A DNA stretch of 64,000 nucleotides, taken from Geodermatophilus bullaregiensis (GTDB lineage Bacteria; Actinomycetota; Actinomycetes; Mycobacteriales; Geodermatophilaceae). Of the stretch, positions 36,508 through 44,558 are shown in pieces (position 1 is the first letter of the stretch; every line of letters begins with the position of its first letter). Where the stretch lies: NCBI RefSeq assembly GCF_016907675.1, contig NZ_JAFBCJ010000001.1:2604001-2668000 (forward strand), in the 5' to 3' direction. The position numbers and the translations under genes were made by a program. The notes under the pieces were generated by a model. That model was not told the origin of the DNA. It worked only from the letters and a program-made list of their open reading frames with translations, and did not search any database.

Positions 36508-37746
36508 TCAGGCTGCGGGTCGGAGGCCGGCGCCGACGAGGATCTCGGTGCCGTCGGGCCGCCAGGTGCGCCATCGGCCATCGGGTTGTCGTTCGACGCG
36601 GAAGCCGTGGTGGACCTTGGTGTGGTGCCGCTCGCACAGCAGCGCCGAGTTGGCCAGGCTGGTCTCGCCGCCGTCGAGCCAGTGGACCAGGTGGTGCACG
36701 TCGCACCACCAGGTCGGCGCTCCGCAGCCGGCGAACACGCACCCGCCGTCGCGCAGGTCCACCGCGCGACGCAGGTAGCGGCCGGCGAGGCGCTGCTCGC
36801 GGCCCAGGTCCAGTGGCGCCCCGTCGGGGCCCATCACCACGCGGGAGACGGTGGCGTCGCAGGCGATCCAGCGGGCGCGGGCGGCGGAGATCACCGCACC
36901 GAAGCCGAGCTGGGCGGTCGCCGGACCGGTGGCCGGGTCGGTGAGGTCGTCGAGGTCGATGCGCACGGCCACGTGTGGCTTGACGGTCCGCAGGACGGGC
37001 AGGGAGCCGCCGGCCAGCGCGTTGTCGGCCAGCTGGACGAAGGCGTCACCGAGCTGCTGGGTGCGGCTGCGGTCGTCACCGGCGCACCGGCCGGCCTGCA
37101 GGATCGCCTCCAGCGCGGCCTGCACCTTCTCCCCACCCACGGCGTCGAGGTCGAAGCGGCCGCTGATCGACCCGTCGGCGTGCTTGGCGATGACCAGCCG
37201 CCGCCCCTCGGTGGGGTCGGGTTCAGGACCGTCGGGATCCAGCCGCGCCAGGTAGCCCTGCACGACCTCGGCCAGCTCCTTATGTGCCTTGGCAGCGGCC
37301 ACCACCGCCAGTGCGGCGTCCACCTCGCCGAGGTCCACGTCCTGCGCGGCCGCCTTCGCCACGTTGTCCGGCTCACCGATCTGGGCGATGACGGCGGCCT
37401 GCCCGGCGGTGATCGAGCCGGCGGCGAACGCCGCCTCGACTGCCGGGAGCTGCTCCAGCGCCCGACCGGTCCTGACCAGCCGGGAGGCATCGGTGTCGGA
37501 CAGGTGCCCGTGCCCGCGCAGCCACGAGGCCATGGACTTCAGGCCGTCGTGCTCCGGGGCCTGCGCCAGCTCACCCTGCCGCACCACACGGGCCAGGTGC
37601 GCGGCGAGCTTGTTGCTGGCGGTCAGCAGCCCGCGCAGCCGCTCGTTGAGCTGTGGACCCAGCATCGCGTGTAGGTCGTCGTCGGCCAGATCGTCGATCG
37701 CGGCCAGCAGCGCACCCACCGCGTCTCCCGGTCGACTCGAACGCAT
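36508..37746 (-). CDS. DUF222-HNH endonuclease family protein (intact copy)
   Basis: 412 aa. The N-terminal 300 residues are the DUF222 (13E12 repeat) domain with SMASWLRGHGHLSDTDASRL, GSITAGQAAVIAQIGEPDNV and GRFDLDAVGGEKVQAALEAI. The C-terminal HNH nuclease has CVFAGCGAPTWWCDVHHLVH, then GGETSLANSALLCERHHTKV, with all Cys and His residues. The family is abundant and multicopy in Actinobacteria and often tied to mobile DNA; its biological role is unknown. A close, broken paralogue lies at 58969-60176. The 233-bp upstream gap holds no feature I recognise. Confidence 0.93.
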   Translation of the reverse strand: MRSSRPGDAVGALLAAIDDLADDDLHAMLGPQLNERLRGLLTASNKLAAHLARVVRQGELAQAPEHDGLKSMASWLRGHGHLSDTDASRLVRTGRALEQLPAVEAAFAAGSITAGQAAVIAQIGEPDNVAKAAAQDVDLGEVDAALAVVAAAKAHKELAEVVQGYLARLDPDGPEPDPTEGRRLVIAKHADGSISGRFDLDAVGGEKVQAALEAILQAGRCAGDDRSRTQQLGDAFVQLADNALAGGSLPVLRTVKPHVAVRIDLDDLTDPATGPATAQLGFGAVISAARARWIACDATVSRVVMGPDGAPLDLGREQRLAGRYLRRAVDLRDGGCVFAGCGAPTWWCDVHHLVHWLDGGETSLANSALLCERHHTKVHHGFRVERQPDGRWRTWRPDGTEILVGAGLRPAA

Positions 37747-37979
37747 GTACGAACTCTAGCGTCTCCGCGTGCTGTGCGCGACCTGAATGCCCAGGTCAGG
37801 GCTTCGCCCACAACTCCGCGGAACGACGTGACAGACCACAGACGCGGCCGGGCGAACGGACCGAGCACTGCCGTGGCGCTGCGGCCCCCGCGTCGGGTCG
37901 GGATCACGGCAGGGCCCGCGACGCCGACCCGCCGGCGGCCCCGCCTGACGGGCGCGGCGGACTGTGGTGGGCTGCCCCC

Positions 37980-38909
37980 ATGAGCAACGTCCCGCCCATG
38001 ACGGCCTGGCCCGCCACCGAGCCGGTCGACGTCGAGCTGGTCAGCGGCGACGCCCGGCTCGCCGTCGACCTGCGCGGCGGCGGCCTGCGCGCGCTCTCCG
38101 TCGGCGGCTGGGACGTCCTCGACGGCTACCCGGCCGGCACGGTGCCCACCGGGCGGCGCGGCGGCGTCCTGCTGCCCTGGCCCAACCGGCTGCGGGACGG
38201 GCAGTGGACGTGGGAGGGCCGGCAGTTGCAGCTCGACGTCGCCGCCCCCGGCAAGCCCGCGGCGCACGGGCTGGTCACCTGGCAGACGTGGACGGTGCTC
38301 GCCCGCCACTCCGACGCGCTCACCGTGGGCACCGTCGTCGAGGCGCGGCCGGGCTACCCCTTCCGCCTGGCCGCCGCCGTCGACACGCTCCTGGCGCCCG
38401 ACCGGCTCACCGTCACCGTCCGCGTGCGCAACGCGGGCGACCGGCCCGCGCCCTTCGGCGCCGGCATGCACCCCTACCTCTCCGTCGGCGCGACGGAGGA
38501 CGGTGGCATCGGCGACGCCGAGGTCACCGTCCCCGCCCGCACCGCGCTGGACCTCGACGGCGGCCTGCCCACGGGCACCCGCCGTCCCTTCGACGGCGCG
38601 GTCGGCCGGATCGGGGACCGCGCGCTCGACGACGCCGTCACCGACCTCGACCGTGACGGCGACGGCTGGGCGCGCGTCCGGCTGCGGGGCAGCGCCGGCG
38701 AGCTCGAGCTGGCCGTGGACGGGGCCTGGCCGTGGCTGCAGGTCTACAGCGGCGAGACGCTGCCCGAGGGCCAGCGCCGGCGCAGCCTCGCCGTCGAGCC
38801 CATGACCTGCCCGCCCAACGCGCTGGCCGACGGCGTCGACCTCGTCGTCCTCGACCCGGGGGAGACCTGGTCGGGCACCTGGACCCTGCGCTGGACCCCC
38901 GGAGGCTGA
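37980..38909 (+). CDS. Aldose 1-epimerase family protein
   Basis: 309 aa from ATG 37980. The beta-sandwich galactose-mutarotase fold is visible: LRGGGLRALSVGGWDVLDGY, GGVLLPWPNRLRDGQWTWEG, AAHGLVTWQTW with the conserved His, GAGMHPYLSVG with the second catalytic His, and a late Glu near SLAVEPMTCPPNA. It would interconvert alpha and beta anomers of a hexose or act on a phosphorylated sugar. It is followed one base later by the MOSC gene, so the two are probably co-transcribed. Confidence 0.92.
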   Translation: MSNVPPMTAWPATEPVDVELVSGDARLAVDLRGGGLRALSVGGWDVLDGYPAGTVPTGRRGGVLLPWPNRLRDGQWTWEGRQLQLDVAAPGKPAAHGLVTWQTWTVLARHSDALTVGTVVEARPGYPFRLAAAVDTLLAPDRLTVTVRVRNAGDRPAPFGAGMHPYLSVGATEDGGIGDAEVTVPARTALDLDGGLPTGTRRPFDGAVGRIGDRALDDAVTDLDRDGDGWARVRLRGSAGELELAVDGAWPWLQVYSGETLPEGQRRRSLAVEPMTCPPNALADGVDLVVLDPGETWSGTWTLRWTPGG

Positions 38910-38910
38910 C

Positions 38911-39627
38911 GTGCACGTGCAGGAGCTGTGGCGCTACCCGGTCAAGTCGCTGCAGGGCGAGCGGCTCGACGCCGCCGACGTCGGGCCCGAGGGCCTGGCC
39001 GGCGACCGGCAGTGGGCGCTGTTCGACCGGTCCACCGGCTACGGCCTGACCGCCCGCCGCGTGCCCGACCTGCTGTTCGCGGCGGCCCGGCTGCGCGCCG
39101 ACGGCGACGTGGAGGTCGTCCTGCCCGACGGCACGGTCACCGCCGCCGACGACGTCCTCTCCGCCTGGCTCGGCCGGCAGGTGACCCTGCGCCGGGCCGA
39201 GACCGAGCGCGGTCCGCGGCAGTACGAGAACCCGGGCGTGGTGGCGGCGGACGGCGAGTACGAGTGGGACGCCTTCGAGGGGGCGAGCGGCGCCTTCCAC
39301 GACAGCTCCCGCATCCGCGTCTCGCTGGTCTCCACCGGCACCCTGGGCACCTGGGACCGGCGGCGGTTCCGGTCGAACGTGCTGCTGGCCGGGGAGGGGG
39401 AGGACGAGCTGGTCGGCGGGAGGGTCCGGCTCGGGGCGGCGGTGCTCGACGTGGGCACGCCGGTGAGCCGCTGCGTGATGGTGACCCGACCGCAGCCCGG
39501 CGGCATCGGCCGCGACACCTCGGTCCTCAAGACCGTCCACCGGGAACGCGGCGGCGCCCTCGCCGTCGGGGCCCTCGTGCCCGTCCCCGGCCGGGTGGCG
39601 GTCGGCGACGAGCTGCTCCCGGCCTGA
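38911..39627 (+). CDS. MOSC domain protein
   Basis: 238 aa from GTG 38911, with GGAGG inside the end of the preceding gene. The MOSC N-terminal barrel is VQELWRYPVKSLQGERLDAA followed by DRQWALFDRSTGYGLTARR. The MOSC domain includes RFRSNVLLAGEGEDELVGGR, the conserved Cys in TPVSRCVMVTRPQ and a late D-T-S-V-L-K-T. These are the features of molybdenum-cofactor sulfurase C-terminal-type proteins such as YcbX/mARC that bind Moco or transfer sulfur. The partner is unknown. Confidence 0.93.
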   Translation: MHVQELWRYPVKSLQGERLDAADVGPEGLAGDRQWALFDRSTGYGLTARRVPDLLFAAARLRADGDVEVVLPDGTVTAADDVLSAWLGRQVTLRRAETERGPRQYENPGVVAADGEYEWDAFEGASGAFHDSSRIRVSLVSTGTLGTWDRRRFRSNVLLAGEGEDELVGGRVRLGAAVLDVGTPVSRCVMVTRPQPGGIGRDTSVLKTVHRERGGALAVGALVPVPGRVAVGDELLPA

Positions 39628-39644
39628 GCGGAGAGACTGGGTCC

Positions 39645-39860
39645 GTGCGCACGGTCGAGCTCCGTCCCGGCGAGGAGTCCATCCGCCTCGGTCAGCTGCT
39701 CAAGCTGGTCGACGCCGTCCCCACCGGCGCCCAGGTCAAGGACGTGCTGGTCACCGGTGCGGTCCGGGTCAACGGCGAGGCCGAGGACCGCCGCGGCCGG
39801 CAGGTCCGCCGCGGCGACGTCGTCTCGATCGAGGGCGTCGAGGACGTGCGCGTCGCGTGA
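39645..39860 (+). CDS. S4 RNA-binding domain protein
   Basis: 71 aa from GTG 39645, GGAGAG upstream. It is almost wholly an S4 domain: IRLGQLLKLVDAVPTGAQVK, DVLVTGAVRVNGEAEDRRGR, QVRRGDVVSIEG. This small stand-alone type (YbcJ/YaaA-like) binds RNA. Its TGA overlaps the GTG of the following RNase gene by 4 nt, so the two are translationally coupled, hinting at a joint role on RNA. Confidence 0.93.
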   Translation: MRTVELRPGEESIRLGQLLKLVDAVPTGAQVKDVLVTGAVRVNGEAEDRRGRQVRRGDVVSIEGVEDVRVA

Positions 39861-41353
39861 GTTCCACGTGGAACCCGGGCACCGGGCCCGCACCCGGGGA
39901 CGGCGACACGGGCGACGACGGCGTCCCGCTGCCGCTGGCGGTGCCGCGCTGGCCCGACGACGCGCCGCCCGGCCCCGACTTCGCCGCCGTCCGCGCGGAG
40001 TTCGACGTCCCCGAGGACTTCCCGCCCGACGTGCTGGCCGAGGCCGAGCGGGCCGCCGCCGCCCCCGACCTGCCGGAGTTCGACGCCACCGGGCTGCCGC
40101 TGGTCACCGTCGACCCGGTGGGCAGCCAGGACCTCGACCAGGCCGTGCACCTGCAGCGCTGGGACGGCGGCTACCTCGTCTCCTACGCGATCGCCGACGT
40201 CGGCGCGGTGGTCCGGCCCGGCAGCGCGCTCGACGCCGAGGCCCGGCGCCGCGGCCAGACGCTGTACAGCCCCGACCGCCGCGTCCCCCTGCACCCGACG
40301 GTGCTCAGCGAGGGCGCGGCCAGCCTGCTGCCGGACCAGGTGCGCGCCGCCGCGCTGTGGACGATCCGGCTCGACGCCGACGGCGAGGTCCGCGCGGTCG
40401 ACCTGCGCCGCGCCCGTGTCCGCAGCCGGGCGCAGCTCGCCTACCCCGACGTCCAGGCGCGGGCCGACGCCGGCACGCTGCCCGAGCCGATCGCCCTGCT
40501 GCCCGAGCTGGGGACGCTGCTCGAGCGCGCCGCGGCCGCCCGTGGCGCGATCGAGCTGGGCACCCCCGAGCAGCAGGTCGTGCGGACGGAGGGCGGCGGC
40601 TGGACGCTGGTCGCCCGCAGCGACCTGCCGGTGGAGGGCTGGAACGCCCAGGTCTCGCTGCTCACCGGCCGCGTCGCCGCCCGGCTCATGCTCGACGGCG
40701 GGGTCGGCCTGCTGCGCACCCTGCCGCCGGCCCGGCCAGGGGACGTCGCCCGGCTGCGCCGCCTGGCGCCCGCGCTCGGCGTCGACTGGCCCGACGGTGC
40801 CGGCCCCGGCCAGGTGCTCGCCGGCCTCGACGTCGCCGACGCCCGCCACGCGGCCTTCCTCGAGGAGGCGGCGGCCCTGCTGCGCGGCGCGGGCTACACC
40901 CCCCTCGACGGCGCCGTGCCGGAGCACACCGGGCACGCCGGGGTCGGTGCGCCCTACGCCCACGTGACCGCGCCGCTGCGCCGGCTGGCCGACCGCTTCG
41001 CCACGGAGGTCTGCCTCGCGCTGGCCGCCGGCACCGAGCCCGACCCCGCGCTGCGGGCCGCCCTGCCGGAGCTGCCGGCGCTCATGGCCGCCTCCGACCG
41101 GCGCACCCGTGCGGTGGAGCGCGCGGTCGTCGACGCCACCGAGGCCTGGCTGCTGGCCGGCCGCGAGGGCGCGGCGTTCGACGCGGTGGTGGTGGACGCC
41201 GACGGCGACCGCGGCACCGTCGTCCTGCAGGAGCCGGCCATCCGTGCCCGCTGCACCGGTGCCGGGCTCAGGGCCGGCTCGCGGGTGCGGGTCCGTCTGG
41301 AGGAGGCCGACGTCGACCGGCGGACGGTGCGGTTCAGGGTGGAGGAGGAGTGA
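39857..41353 (+). CDS. RNB-domain ribonuclease (RNase II/R family)
   Basis: 498 aa from GTG 39857, overlapping the S4 gene by 4 nt. The RNB catalytic core has VTVDPVGSQDLDQAVHL with the cluster of metal-binding Asp residues (about residues 85-96), AIADVGAVVRPGSALDAEAR, TLYSPDRRVPLHPTVLSEGA and APYAHVTAPLRRLADRF. It lacks clear N-terminal cold-shock domains, so it is a short form compared with RNase R. It would degrade RNA 3' to 5'. A parS-like 14-mer covers its first codons. Confidence 0.93.
   Translation: MSSTWNPGTGPAPGDGDTGDDGVPLPLAVPRWPDDAPPGPDFAAVRAEFDVPEDFPPDVLAEAERAAAAPDLPEFDATGLPLVTVDPVGSQDLDQAVHLQRWDGGYLVSYAIADVGAVVRPGSALDAEARRRGQTLYSPDRRVPLHPTVLSEGAASLLPDQVRAAALWTIRLDADGEVRAVDLRRARVRSRAQLAYPDVQARADAGTLPEPIALLPELGTLLERAAAARGAIELGTPEQQVVRTEGGGWTLVARSDLPVEGWNAQVSLLTGRVAARLMLDGGVGLLRTLPPARPGDVARLRRLAPALGVDWPDGAGPGQVLAGLDVADARHAAFLEEAAALLRGAGYTPLDGAVPEHTGHAGVGAPYAHVTAPLRRLADRFATEVCLALAAGTEPDPALRAALPELPALMAASDRRTRAVERAVVDATEAWLLAGREGAAFDAVVVDADGDRGTVVLQEPAIRARCTGAGLRAGSRVRVRLEEADVDRRTVRFRVEEE
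39861..39874. other. parS-like 14-bp palindrome
   Basis: Perfect GTTCCACGTGGAAC at the start of the RNB gene, directly after the S4 stop. Identical to the sites at 2106 and 60211. Confidence 0.6.
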
Positions 41354-42546
41354 TGGCCGAGCCGTACCTGGCCGAGCGGCTGCAGGGCTTCGGGACGACG
41401 GTCTTCGCCGAGATGAGCGCGCTGGCGGTGGCCACCGGCTCGATCAACCTGGGGCAGGGCTTCCCCGACACCCCCGGCCCGGCCGCGGTGCTCGACGTCG
41501 CCCGCGCCGCGATCGGCACCCCCGCCGACCAGTACCCGCCCGGCCCCGGCACCCCCGAGCTGCGCGCCGCCGTCGCCGCGCACGTCGAGCGCTTCCGCGG
41601 CCTGGCCCACGACCCCGACACCGAGGTGCTGGTCACCGCCGGCGCCACCGAGGCGCTCACCGCGGCGCTGCTCGCGCTGGTCGAGCCCGGCGACGAGGTG
41701 GTCCTCCTCGAGCCGATGTACGACAGCTACGCCGCCGCGGTCGCGATGGCCGGGGGCGTCGTCCGCCCGGTGCCGCTCACCCCGCCGCCCGCGGACGCCG
41801 ACGGTGGTGTGTGGACCTTCGACCCGGCCGACCTCCGGGCCGCCGTCACCCCGCGCGCCCGGCTGCTGCTGCTCAACACCCCGCACAACCCCACCGGCAA
41901 GGTGCTCGACCGCGCCGAGCTGGCCCTGGTCGCCGAGGTGGCGCTCGAGGCCGGGCTCCTCGTGCTGACCGACGAGGTCTACGAGCACCTGGTGTTCTCC
42001 GGCGCCGAGCACGTCTCGCTCGCCACGCTGCCGGGGATGCGCGAGCGGACGCTGGTGGTCGGCAGCGGCGGCAAGACGTTCAACACCACCGGCTGGAAGG
42101 TCGGCTGGATCTGCGGCCCGGCGCCGCTGGTGGCCGCCGTCCGCACCGCCAAGCAGTTCCTGACCTACGTCAACGCCGGCCCCTTCCAGCCGGCCATCGC
42201 CGCCGGGCTCGGGCTGCCCGACGCCTACTTCACCGGCATCGCGGCCGACCTGGAGCGGCGGCGCGACGTGCTGGTCGCCGGGCTGCGCGAGGCGGGCCTG
42301 CCGACGGTGAGCCCGCAGGCGACCTACTTCGCCACCGTCGACGTCCGCGGGGTGCAGCCCGACGGCGACGGCCTGGCGTTCTGCCGGGAGCTGCCGGCGC
42401 GGGCCGGGGTGGTCGCCGTCCCGTCGGTCGTCTTCTACACGCGCGGGCACGCCGACCTGGGCCGCCCGCTGGTGCGCTTCGCCTTCTGCAAGCGCGACGA
42501 GGTGCTGGACGAGGCGGTCGCCCGGCTGGGCAGGATGTCGCCATGA
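41353..42546 (+). CDS. Class I/II PLP-dependent aminotransferase
   Basis: 397 aa; ATG 41353 shares one base with the RNB stop (TGATG). It is a fold-type I aminotransferase: VTAGATEALTAALLALVEPG, NTPHNPTGKVL, TDEVYEHLVF, and Lys241 in VGSGGKTFNTTGWKVGW as the Schiff-base lysine. It most resembles the kynurenine/glutamine or methionine aminotransferase subgroup (YbdL/KAT-like). It overlaps the next gene, an omega-amidase-like hydrolase, by 4 nt. That pairing fits glutamine-dependent transamination in which the amidase removes 2-oxoglutaramate (inference). Confidence 0.93.
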   Translation: MAEPYLAERLQGFGTTVFAEMSALAVATGSINLGQGFPDTPGPAAVLDVARAAIGTPADQYPPGPGTPELRAAVAAHVERFRGLAHDPDTEVLVTAGATEALTAALLALVEPGDEVVLLEPMYDSYAAAVAMAGGVVRPVPLTPPPADADGGVWTFDPADLRAAVTPRARLLLLNTPHNPTGKVLDRAELALVAEVALEAGLLVLTDEVYEHLVFSGAEHVSLATLPGMRERTLVVGSGGKTFNTTGWKVGWICGPAPLVAAVRTAKQFLTYVNAGPFQPAIAAGLGLPDAYFTGIAADLERRRDVLVAGLREAGLPTVSPQATYFATVDVRGVQPDGDGLAFCRELPARAGVVAVPSVVFYTRGHADLGRPLVRFAFCKRDEVLDEAVARLGRMSP

Positions 42547-43304
42547 GGTTCGGGATCGTCCAGCACGACATCGTCTGGGAGGACCGGGACGCCAACTACG
42601 CCCGGCTGGCGCCGCAGGTGGCCCGCGCGGCCGCGGCCGGGGCGGAGCTCGTGCTGCTCAGCGAGACCTTCTCGACCGGCTTCTCGATGACCCCGGGCAT
42701 CGGTGAGCCCGAGGACGGCCCGTCGGCGGACTTCCTCCGGACGCAGGCCGCCGAGCACGGCGTCTGGGTGGCCGGCAGCTGCCCGGAGATCGCCCCGGGG
42801 GCCGAGCTGCCGTACAACTCGCTGGTCCTGGCCGGCCCCGACGGCACGGTGCACCGCTACCGCAAGCTGCACCCGTTCACCCACGGCGGCGAGGCCGAGC
42901 GCTACCTCGGCGGTGACGCACCGGTGGGTGTCGAGGTCGGCGGCTTGCGGATCACGCCGTTCATCTGCTACGACCTGCGCTTCGCCGACGTCTTCTGGAC
43001 CGCGGCGGAGACGACCGACGTCTACCTGGTGACGGCGAACTGGCCGGCCACCCGCCGCCACCACTGGACGACGCTGCTGCGGGCGCGCGCCATCGAGAAC
43101 CAGGCCTACGTCGTCGCCTGCAACCGGGTGGGCACCGGCGGCGACGGCATCGAGCACGCCGGCGACAGCCGGGTCGTCAGCCCGATGGGCGAGCTGCTGG
43201 CCACCGCCGCGGGCGGGGAGACGCTCGTGCTCGCCGACGTCGACGCCGCCGAGGTCGCCGCCACCCGCGAGCGGTTCCGGTTCCTCGCCGACCGGCGGGG
43301 CTGA
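42543..43304 (+). CDS. Carbon-nitrogen hydrolase, omega-amidase-like
   Basis: 253 aa from ATG 42543 (ATGA overlap with the aminotransferase). The nitrilase catalytic triad is complete: Glu41 in VLLSETF, Lys108 in HRYRKLHPF and Cys142 in PFICYDLRF. The length matches YafV/Nit2-type omega-amidases, which hydrolyse 2-oxoglutaramate or 2-oxosuccinamate. Coupling with a transaminase supports that role, or methionine salvage of 4-methylthio-2-oxobutyrate; other amides are possible. Confidence 0.93.
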   Translation: MRFGIVQHDIVWEDRDANYARLAPQVARAAAAGAELVLLSETFSTGFSMTPGIGEPEDGPSADFLRTQAAEHGVWVAGSCPEIAPGAELPYNSLVLAGPDGTVHRYRKLHPFTHGGEAERYLGGDAPVGVEVGGLRITPFICYDLRFADVFWTAAETTDVYLVTANWPATRRHHWTTLLRARAIENQAYVVACNRVGTGGDGIEHAGDSRVVSPMGELLATAAGGETLVLADVDAAEVAATRERFRFLADRRG

Positions 43305-43319
43305 CCGCCGGACCCGAGC

Positions 43320-44429
43320 TCAGAGGCGCTGCTGCGGAGCCTGCGTCGCCGGGGTCTGGTCGACGACGATCTGCTCGCGCTGGACCTGCTCGCTGACCTG
43401 CTCCTGGCCCTGCACCAGATCGGTGCGCAGGCGGACGCGCTCCACCGGCACGACCTCGACGCCGACCACCGGCCGCTCGGCGTGCAGCACGATCTCGTCG
43501 GGCAGTCCGGTGCCGAGGCCGGTCCCCGTCCCGGCCGCGGTGCCGGGTGCGGCCACGCCACCGGCGGGGGTGAGGGACTCGCCGGGACCGGGGTCGGGGG
43601 CGTCGAGGGGCACGTGCTCGATCCGGATCTCCTCGCGGCGCAGCGGCACGGTCACCTGCACCTCCTCGGTGACCACGTACTTGACCACCCGGACCCGGGT
43701 GGCGGCGACCTGCTCGGTGCCCACCCGCAGCTGCTCCTCGCTGCGGATCATGGTGCCGTCGGAGGAGTGGCGGGGCGCCGCGCCGGCCGCGGCCGCCGGA
43801 GCCGGCGGAGCCGCCGCCGCGGCGGGCGCGCCGACCGGGGTGACCGGCGCGGTCGGGGCCGCGTCGCCGACCGGGGCCACCGGGGCGGTCGGGGCCGCCG
43901 TCCCTGCGGTCGCGCCGCTGTCCCGGGTGGCGAAGGTGTCCTCGGCCAGCGGCTCGTTGCTCACCGGCGTGACCGGGTTGTCGACGCCGGAGGCGCTGGT
44001 GGCCGGCACGTCGGTGGCCTGTCCGGCGCCCGGAGGGGTCAGCCCGGTCCCGCTCGGCGCCCACGTGCCGGTGCCGGGGGCGGCGACCGGGCCACCGGCG
44101 CCGGTCTCGGGGCCGGCGCCCTGGCCCAGGCCGTAGTGCTGGCGCAGCTGCGCCTCCTCGTCCGGCCCCAGGTGGTCGCCACCGACCGCGGGCGCGTGGC
44201 GGACGGCGTCCTTGCTGACCGGCACCCGCAGCACGCCGTCGGCGAAGGTGGCCTGGGTGGCGGGGACGATCGAGTGCCGGGTGCCGAACAGGCCGGTGCT
44301 GACGGCGACCCAGGTGGGTGCGCCGGTGCGGTCGTCGACGAAGAAGCTCTCGACGGTGCCGATCTTCTCGCCGTCCGGTCCCTGCGCCGTGCTGCCGATC
44401 GCCGCGGACAGGTCTCGTTCGCTCAACAC
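43320..44429 (-). CDS. PRC-barrel and DUF2382 domain protein
   Basis: 369 aa from GTG 44429. Residues 1-85 form a PRC-barrel: QGPDGEKIGTVESFFVDDRT, GAPTWVAVSTGLFGTRHSIV. A long Ala/Pro/Thr linker separates it from a C-terminal DUF2382 domain with RSEEQLRVGTEQVAATRVRV, VKYVVTEEVQVTVPLRREE and ERVRLRTDLVQGQEQVSEQV. DUF2382 proteins are found in stress-tolerant bacteria, often with PRC-barrels; function unknown. It converges with the amidase gene across 15 nt. Confidence 0.92.
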   Translation of the reverse strand: MLSERDLSAAIGSTAQGPDGEKIGTVESFFVDDRTGAPTWVAVSTGLFGTRHSIVPATQATFADGVLRVPVSKDAVRHAPAVGGDHLGPDEEAQLRQHYGLGQGAGPETGAGGPVAAPGTGTWAPSGTGLTPPGAGQATDVPATSASGVDNPVTPVSNEPLAEDTFATRDSGATAGTAAPTAPVAPVGDAAPTAPVTPVGAPAAAAAPPAPAAAAGAAPRHSSDGTMIRSEEQLRVGTEQVAATRVRVVKYVVTEEVQVTVPLRREEIRIEHVPLDAPDPGPGESLTPAGGVAAPGTAAGTGTGLGTGLPDEIVLHAERPVVGVEVVPVERVRLRTDLVQGQEQVSEQVQREQIVVDQTPATQAPQQRL

Positions 44430-44558
44430 GCTGTTCGCCTCCTCGGCAACGCCCGCTCTGGCGTCGCTCCGAGCGGGGAGTGCCCGGTCTGACGTGCCCC
44501 GACACCCCCGTCACGCCTACGGTCGATCAGGGAGGACCACCGGCTCGAGGAGGACGAC

